A stretch of 64,000 nt of DNA from Kocuria rosea subsp. polaris (GTDB lineage Bacteria; Actinomycetota; Actinomycetes; Actinomycetales; Micrococcaceae), in contig NZ_LQBK01000011.1 in NCBI RefSeq assembly GCF_001483755.1, positions 120,263 through 184,262 of the forward strand, read 5' to 3'. This document shows, piece after piece, positions 60,960 through 64,000 of this stretch. Below the pieces are notes generated by a model that made no database searches, was not told the DNA's origin, and was given only the letters and a program-made list of their open reading frames with translations. The first letter of the stretch is position 1. Every line of letters begins with the position of its first letter. A program made the translations under genes and the position numbers.

Positions 60960-60998
60960 GACCCCACCCCGCGGCCGCGAGACCCGCGGCGCATCGGG

Positions 60999-61032
60999 AA
61001 CGCCCCCGCCGGCTCCAGCCGGCGGGGGCGTT
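60999..61032 (+). terminator. catA terminator
   Basis: A perfect 16-bp stem (aacgcccccgccggct with its complement) and a minimal loop, followed by ttcctgtgcg. It starts 40 bp after the catA stop. Confidence 0.85.
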
Positions 61033-61284
61033 CCTGTGCGCGGAGCAGGCGGGCGAGGCGGGCAGGTCCAGGCCAGCGGGTCCAGGTCGGTCGGCTCACG
61101 GGTGGGGGGGCGGTCACCGGACCAGGGGCGACACGGGTGCGGAACGGGCAGTCGGCTTGCTCATGCAGATCACTGGGTCTAAGGTAAATCTGTCGTCGGC
61201 GATGGCCCGGAGGTGATCCCCCCATCTGCCTCCGGATGGTTCCTGCCGACGACTGGCGTCCCATTCCCCCGATCGGGATGCCCG
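61033..61284. other. Gene-free interval between catA and marR ends
   Basis: About 250 bp between two terminators. A low-GC stretch is near 61170-61200 (gggtctaaggtaaatctgtc). No gene or RNA structure is supported. Confidence 0.4.
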
Positions 61285-61321
61285 ACAGGCCCTGCCGATC
61301 CCCCCATGCGGCAGGGCCTGT
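61285..61321 (-). terminator. marR operon terminator
   Basis: A perfect 13-bp stem (acaggccctgccg with cggcagggcctgt) and 11-nt loop, about 100 bp past the marR stop. Confidence 0.65.
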
Positions 61322-61420
61322 CCCCTGTCCGGGGTCGTCCTGGAGCGGGGTCGCCCCGAGCCCCGAGCCCCCACCTCTGGATCCAGGGCCCCGAGTCCCG
61401 GGTGGCTCAGGAGGCCTGCG

Positions 61421-61903
61421 TCAGCACAGCCCCAGTTCCTCGAGCCGGGGGACCACCTTGGCGGAGACGGAGAGCAGCGCGTCCATCTCCTCCCGGGTCA
61501 GGTGGTCGATGAGCGCCGCCCGCACCAGTTCGAGGTGGCCCGGGGCGGAGGCCTCGATCGCACCCCGTCCCTCCGGGGTGATCCGCACGTCGAGGCCGCG
61601 CGCGTCGCTGTCGCAGGGCAGGCGCTCGAGCAGTCCGCGCCGGGCCATCCGGGAGAGCAGGTGGGACAGGCGGCTGCGCTCCCAGCCGAGCTCGTGGAGG
61701 AGGTCGCGGGAGCGGATCACGCCGGTGTCGCTCTCCGACAGCAGCACGAGGACCTCGTACTCGGAGCCGGACAGTGCGCTGTCCCGGGACAGCTGGCGGT
61801 CCACCGCGGTCTGCATGCCGCGGCTCAGAGCCAGGAAGCCGCGCCAGACGCGCTGCTCCTCGTCCGTCAGCCAGTTGACCTCGCCGGTCTCCGGGTGGCT
61901 CAT
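61421..61903 (-). CDS. MarR-family regulator
   Basis: 160 residues. The winged helix is YEVLVLLSESDTGVIRSRDL, then HELGWERSRLSHLLSRMARR and GLLERLPCDSDARGLDVRIT with a Cys in the wing. The C-terminus ends in EELGLC. Cys-bearing MarR proteins often sense quinones or oxidants. AGAGGA lies upstream of the ATG. A palindrome TTGACATGTCAA is 42 bp before the start, and a similar site precedes the hydroquinone-reductase-like gene, which suggests both autoregulation and a small regulon. Confidence 0.9.
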   Translation of the reverse strand: MSHPETGEVNWLTDEEQRVWRGFLALSRGMQTAVDRQLSRDSALSGSEYEVLVLLSESDTGVIRSRDLLHELGWERSRLSHLLSRMARRGLLERLPCDSDARGLDVRITPEGRGAIEASAPGHLELVRAALIDHLTREEMDALLSVSAKVVPRLEELGLC

Positions 61904-61944
61904 GCGGCAGTCCTCTCGTGGGGCGGAAAAGACGCCAGTATATA

Positions 61945-61956
61945 TTGACATGTCAA
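61945..61956. promoter_or_regulatory. MarR operator candidate 1 (TTGACATGTCAA)
   Basis: A perfect 12-bp palindrome in an AT-rich patch, 42 bp before marR. An extra half-site TGTCAA follows at 61961-61966. It also overlaps the likely marR promoter (TATATTGACA). Confidence 0.65.
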
Positions 61957-61962
61957 CAAATG

Positions 61963-62664
61963 TCAACCGCCCGGCGGACCCTCCGGCGGGGTGTCCCGTG
62001 CGTCGTCACCGGCCCCGCGGCCGTACCGGGCCCGGCGGCGGTGGATCCACTCCGAGTCGTAGTGGTCGCCGGGCCCGTGCACGGGCCGCCGGAGCCGTTC
62101 GGCGTAGCCGGTGGGGCGCAGCGGGGAGTCGTCGTCGTCGACCGGGGTGAAGGACGCCATGGCCACGAGGCCGAAGCCCAGTCCCGCGGCGACCACCAGG
62201 GTCATGCCCGAGACGACCAGGACGCTGACGTACTCCTCGACCAGGTGCGCGCGCGAGGTGCCCGCCAGCAGGGGCTGGGCCCCGAGGGCGCCGGCGAGGA
62301 GGAGGGCGCCCAGCAGCAGCAGCGCGGAGGGGGCGAGCCACAGTCGCGAACGGCTCCGCAGCGGGGGCACCGAGGCGTCCCGCAGGGCCGGGTGCAGCTG
62401 GGCCTGGACGACGACGAACCCCACGAGCCCGGGCAGGAGGAGCAGCGCTCCGGCTACCCAGCCCCACGCGCTCCCGAGGGCGGTGAGACCCCCGCCGATC
62501 AGCAGGCCCAGCATCACGAGGGTGAAGGAGAGTCCGCGTGCCATTCGCCGGGCCGCCCGCGGGGTGGCCGCGGGTCCGCGGGCCCCCCGGGGCGCGGGTC
62601 CGGACGGGTTGTGCTGCGGCGGGAGGCGCTGCCCGTACTCGGGCTCGTTGCCGTGGGTGCTCAT
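61963..62664 (-). CDS. Four-helix membrane protein of unknown function
   Basis: 233 residues. A basic disordered N-terminus (QRLPPQHNPSGPAPRGARGP) leads to four membrane helices: LSFTLVMLGLLIGGGLTALG; VAGALLLLPGLVGFVVVQA; LAPSALLLLGALLLAGAL; VLVVSGMTLVVAAGLGFGL. The tail is charged, with SPLRPTGYAERLRRPVHGPG and HRRRARYGRG. No named family is recognised. It lies upstream of marR in the same direction, with a 59-bp gap holding the operator. Confidence 0.7.
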   Translation of the reverse strand: MSTHGNEPEYGQRLPPQHNPSGPAPRGARGPAATPRAARRMARGLSFTLVMLGLLIGGGLTALGSAWGWVAGALLLLPGLVGFVVVQAQLHPALRDASVPPLRSRSRLWLAPSALLLLGALLLAGALGAQPLLAGTSRAHLVEEYVSVLVVSGMTLVVAAGLGFGLVAMASFTPVDDDDSPLRPTGYAERLRRPVHGPGDHYDSEWIHRRRARYGRGAGDDARDTPPEGPPGG

Positions 62665-62752
62665 GGGCGGGCTGTTCCGTGGTGGAGGGGTGCTGGTCGC
62701 CTCTACTGTAGACCTCGGCCCCGACGTCGGCTCCTCTGGCGCCCCTGCTCTG

Positions 62753-62768
62753 ATTGACATATCATCAA
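62753..62768. promoter_or_regulatory. MarR operator candidate 2 (attgacatatcatcaa)
   Basis: It shares the core attgacat with the marR operator and has imperfect dyad symmetry (TTGA...TCAA). It lies in the divergent gap between the membrane protein gene and the GS-HQR-like gene, 88 bp before the latter's ATG. Confidence 0.55.
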
Positions 62769-62855
62769 AAATGAGGGGCGGGAGGTGCGGCCGCCCTGCC
62801 GCCGACCGCCGTCCCGGCCGGCGACGCCCGTCCAGCAGCACCCCGAGGAGCCACC

Positions 62856-63932
62856 ATGTCGCAGCGCAGCGCCCAGCGGTCCGAGCACAGCACCGCCGGT
62901 GCCTACGTGCGTCCCGGCGAGGAGTTCACCCGGGACACCGCCTACATCGAGGACCGGATCGTCCGCGACCCGGAGCGCGCCGCAGTGCCCGAGGGCGCCC
63001 ACGCCTGGCCCGTCGAGGCCGGCCGGTACCGCCTCGTCGCCGCACGGGCCTGTCCCTGGGCCAACCGCACCCTCATCGTGCGACGGCTCCTGGGGCTCGA
63101 GGACGTCCTGTCGGTCGGGCTGCCCGGTCCCGTCCACGACGTGCGCTCGTGGACGTTCGACCTCGACCCGGACGGCCGGGACCCGGTGCTGGGCATCGAG
63201 CGGCTCCAGGAGGCCTACTTCGCCCGCTATCCCGACTACCCCCGGGGGATCACCGTGCCGGCGGTCGTGGAGATCGCGAGCGGCAAGGTCGTGACCAACG
63301 ACTTCCCCCGGATCACGGAGGACCTCGCCAAGGAGTGGAGCGCCTTCCACCGCGAGGGCGCGCCCGAGCTCTGGCCGGCGGAGCTCGAGGACGAGATGCG
63401 CGAGGTCATGGAGCGCGTCTACACCGAGGTCAACAACGGGGTCTACCGGTGCGGCTTCGCCGGTTCCCAGCAGGCCCACGAGAAGGCCTACGAGCGGCTG
63501 TGGGCCGCCATGGACTGGCTCGAGGACCGCCTCGCGACCCGCCGCTACCTCATGGGCGAGCACATCACCGAGGCGGACGTGCGGCTGTTCACCACCCTGG
63601 TGCGCTTCGACCCGGTCTACCACTCGCACTTCAAGTGCTCGCGCAACAAGCTCACCGAGATGCCGAACCTGTGGGGCTACGCCCGGGACCTCTTCCAGAC
63701 CCCCGGGTTCGGCGACACCGTGGACTTCGAGCAGATCAAGCAGCACTACTTCGTGGTCCACGAGGACATCAACCCGTCCCAGATCGTGCCCGTGGGTCCC
63801 GACCTGGGCAACTGGGTGACCGCGCACGGCAGGGAGTCCCTCGGCGGCTCGCCCTTCGGGGCGGGGACGGCGCCGGGCCCCGTCCGGCCGGAGGAGCGGG
63901 TTGACGGACGTCACACGCCCCTGAGCGACTGA
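62856..63932 (+). CDS. Glutathionyl-hydroquinone-reductase-like GST (Xi class)
   Basis: 358 residues. The N-terminal thioredoxin-fold active site is AARACPWANRTLIVRRLLGL with Cys66. WTFDLDPDGRDPVLGIERLQ and YPRGITVPAVVEI follow. The C-terminal helical domain has YRCGFAGSQQAHEKAYERLW, RYLMGEHITEADVRLFTTLV and FDPVYHSHFKCSRNKL. These match YqjG/ECM4 enzymes, which reduce glutathionyl-hydroquinones. Actinobacteria use mycothiol, so the natural thiol may differ. The last 30 residues are a Pro/Gly tail. It is divergent from the membrane protein gene and may be MarR-controlled. Confidence 0.93.
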   Translation: MSQRSAQRSEHSTAGAYVRPGEEFTRDTAYIEDRIVRDPERAAVPEGAHAWPVEAGRYRLVAARACPWANRTLIVRRLLGLEDVLSVGLPGPVHDVRSWTFDLDPDGRDPVLGIERLQEAYFARYPDYPRGITVPAVVEIASGKVVTNDFPRITEDLAKEWSAFHREGAPELWPAELEDEMREVMERVYTEVNNGVYRCGFAGSQQAHEKAYERLWAAMDWLEDRLATRRYLMGEHITEADVRLFTTLVRFDPVYHSHFKCSRNKLTEMPNLWGYARDLFQTPGFGDTVDFEQIKQHYFVVHEDINPSQIVPVGPDLGNWVTAHGRESLGGSPFGAGTAPGPVRPEERVDGRHTPLSD

Positions 63933-64000
63933 GCGTTCCGCCGGGTCGGCGCGCCGCCTAGATGAGTAATTCCAAGGGGTGGGGGTCTTGGCGGGATGGG
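63933..64000. other. Right-edge intergenic sequence
   Basis: 68 bp after the GST-like stop, ending ctagatgagtaattccaagg and a G-rich tail. It is too short to interpret; no gene is visible. Confidence 0.3.

Noticed and set aside
63933..64000. Possible insertion-sequence end at the right edge
   Set aside because: Only 68 bp are visible, with no inverted repeat or transposase text.

Overview
The window is about 73% GC, with dense genes, many GTG starts and short overlaps. It looks like chromosomal DNA of a high-GC actinobacterium. A Kocuria-like member of the Micrococcaceae is my inference from gene content and codon use, not a demonstrated assignment. No rRNA, tRNA, CRISPR array or complete insertion sequence was found.

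Layout. (1) Positions 1-6306: a giant minus-strand protein cut by the left edge, with HEPN-like, transglutaminase-like, DUF4011, SF1 helicase, nuclease and DUF3320 regions; this is the architecture of predicted antiphage proteins. (2) 6307-27763: housekeeping and accessory genes, including two cytochromes P450, FMN split-barrel proteins, a DUF488/cupin pair, a translationally coupled SnoaL-like pair, acylphosphatase, a CDF metal exporter, an MFS exporter, a cyclodeaminase-like protein, an N-terminally extended pyruvate kinase-like protein, a double-hotdog thioesterase, a GDPD, a degenerate ApbE and a CoA-disulfide-reductase/rhodanese fusion. (3) 28207-33202: a Pls/PosA-type membrane NRPS, probably a poly-amino-acid synthetase, convergent with a SARP-like regulator. 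(4) 33529-48999: DUF3892 protein, purB, HisC-like aminotransferase, a 2-oxo-acid dehydrogenase E1alpha-E1beta-E2 operon without E3, a second aminotransferase, Tag glycosylase, a three-gene signalling operon (response regulator, histidine kinase, degenerate kinase-like membrane protein) and an acyl-CoA ligase. (5) 49103-60959: a complete benzoate-to-muconolactone-isomerase segment of the beta-ketoadipate pathway. Order: flavin reductase, then catR-catB-catC on plus, facing luxR-benD-benC-benB-benA on minus, then divergent catA. (6) 61421-63932: a MarR regulator, a membrane protein and a glutathionyl-hydroquinone-reductase-like gene that share a look-alike operator.

How genes fit together. BenABC dihydroxylates benzoate, BenD makes catechol, CatA opens the ring, and CatB and CatC make the enol-lactone. 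No transporter and no later pathway genes are present. The MarR/GS-HQR module next door could deal with quinones formed from catechol. The NRPS, its SARP and repeated motifs upstream of the SARP look like a self-contained regulated biosynthetic locus.

Gene expression. Many genes carry a TANNNT hexamer ending 6-7 nt before the start codon, as expected for leaderless transcripts. Several strong hairpins mark operon ends. One perfect 15-bp hairpin sits inside the ben operon between benB and benC.
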